A stretch of DNA of 6,043 bases from Collinsella sp. Lineage in GTDB: Bacteria; Actinomycetota; Coriobacteriia; Coriobacteriales; Coriobacteriaceae. Made by a program: the position numbers and the translations under genes. Under the pieces are notes generated by a model. It was not told the origin of the DNA and did not search any database. It saw only the letters and a program-made list of their open reading frames with translations. Positions 5,672 through 6,043 of the stretch are shown here, piece by piece (positions within the stretch are counted from its first letter, which is position 1; every line of letters starts with the position of its first letter). The DNA lies in the NCBI GenBank assembly GCA_019414545.1, contig DXLV01000058.1:3425-9467 (forward strand), in the 5' to 3' direction.

Positions 5672-6034
5672 GGCATCCTCCTCAAACTGATGGACCTCAA
5701 TTTGAGCTTACGAGGAAGGTGGGCAGCCACGACCAGCGCGGGCAAAATAGGCCTCCGACTGCAAACCAGATACTGACCAAACACTTGACGAAAAGCTTGA
5801 TCGAAAATGCGCACCGCAACAAAACCGCAGGTAGACATAGACGGCCAACCCGCCCTTTTGAGCCAGATGCCCGCAGCCACCACAGAAACAACAGGTGACC
5901 ACAGCCCGAGAAGTCGACAAATGAACATCCGTACGTCGACAAACGAGCAAACTGCTCGCAAATCCGCAAGGAGTGTCCCCGAGTGCCGACAGAGACGATA
6001 TGAGCAGGACATAAAAACATTGGGAGCCCCCGGC
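5672..6034. other. Intergenic stretch without a convincing gene
   Basis: About 360 bp with several open minus-strand frames, all giving Cys-, Trp- and Arg-rich translations without recognisable domains. Visible structure: the direct repeat GTCGACAAA at 5913-5921 and 5935-5943 (22-bp offset), an adjoining hairpin CGAGCA-AAC-TGCTCG (5944-5958), and the palindrome at 5696-5706. The promoter of the 4964-5671 gene must lie here, but no clear -35/-10 pair was found. It may also hold the promoter of a + strand gene starting at the right edge. Confidence 0.6.
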
Positions 6035-6043
6035 ATGAAAGAC
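6035..6043 (+). CDS. Possible start of a gene leaving the window
   Basis: ATG AAA GAC at the edge has GGGAG at 6022-6026, eight bases upstream, a reasonable ribosome binding site. Only three codons are visible, so nothing can be said about the product and the start could be chance. Confidence 0.2.

Noticed and set aside
5668..6036. 122-codon minus-strand frame that would overlap the next start codon by ATGA
   Set aside because: The four-base overlap looks like translational coupling, but the translation is Cys/Trp/Arg-rich without domain features and other minus-strand frames in the same stretch are similarly open; the downstream gene has its own strong ribosome binding site.

Overview
The window looks like chromosome from a high-G+C, Gram-positive-type bacterium, most likely a gut Coriobacteriia such as Collinsella. 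That taxon is an inference from the protein style, the strong GGAGG-type ribosome binding sites, and the abundance of palindromic repeats between genes. Nothing in the window proves it.

Positions 1-1156 hold a copper-homeostasis cluster on the + strand: the C-terminal end of a CopA-type Cu(+) P-type ATPase, a 73-residue CopZ-type copper chaperone, and a CsoR-family copper-sensing repressor. Exporter, chaperone and sensor together form a self-contained copper efflux module. A long imperfect hairpin of about 100 nt (492-593) lies between the ATPase and the chaperone.

After csoR comes a 34-bp tandem repeat closed by an inverted GGGGACAG/CTGTCCCC pair (1163-1281). Next is a small two-helix membrane protein with a C-terminal zinc ribbon (1337-1810, +). 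A bidirectional terminator (1874-1909) separates it from a convergent metal-dependent amidohydrolase (1943-3313, -).

The most unusual part is 3464-4923. A single minus-strand gene (3610-4680) encodes a probable DNA-binding (AbiEi-like) plus DUF559/Vsr-like nuclease-fold protein. It is flanked on both sides by the same 57-bp hairpin unit: two copies beyond its 3' end and three upstream of its 5' end. Each unit is a 15-bp arm, exactly 27 nt of more variable sequence, and the inverted 15-bp arm. Units within an array start 80-81 bp apart. This may be a gene with its own operator array, an RNA-hairpin system, or a REP-like element family paired with a nuclease.

Downstream lies an unrecognised 235-residue protein (4964-5671, -). 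The final roughly 360 bp show no convincing gene. A possible + strand start codon with an SD-like sequence sits at the very edge (6035).
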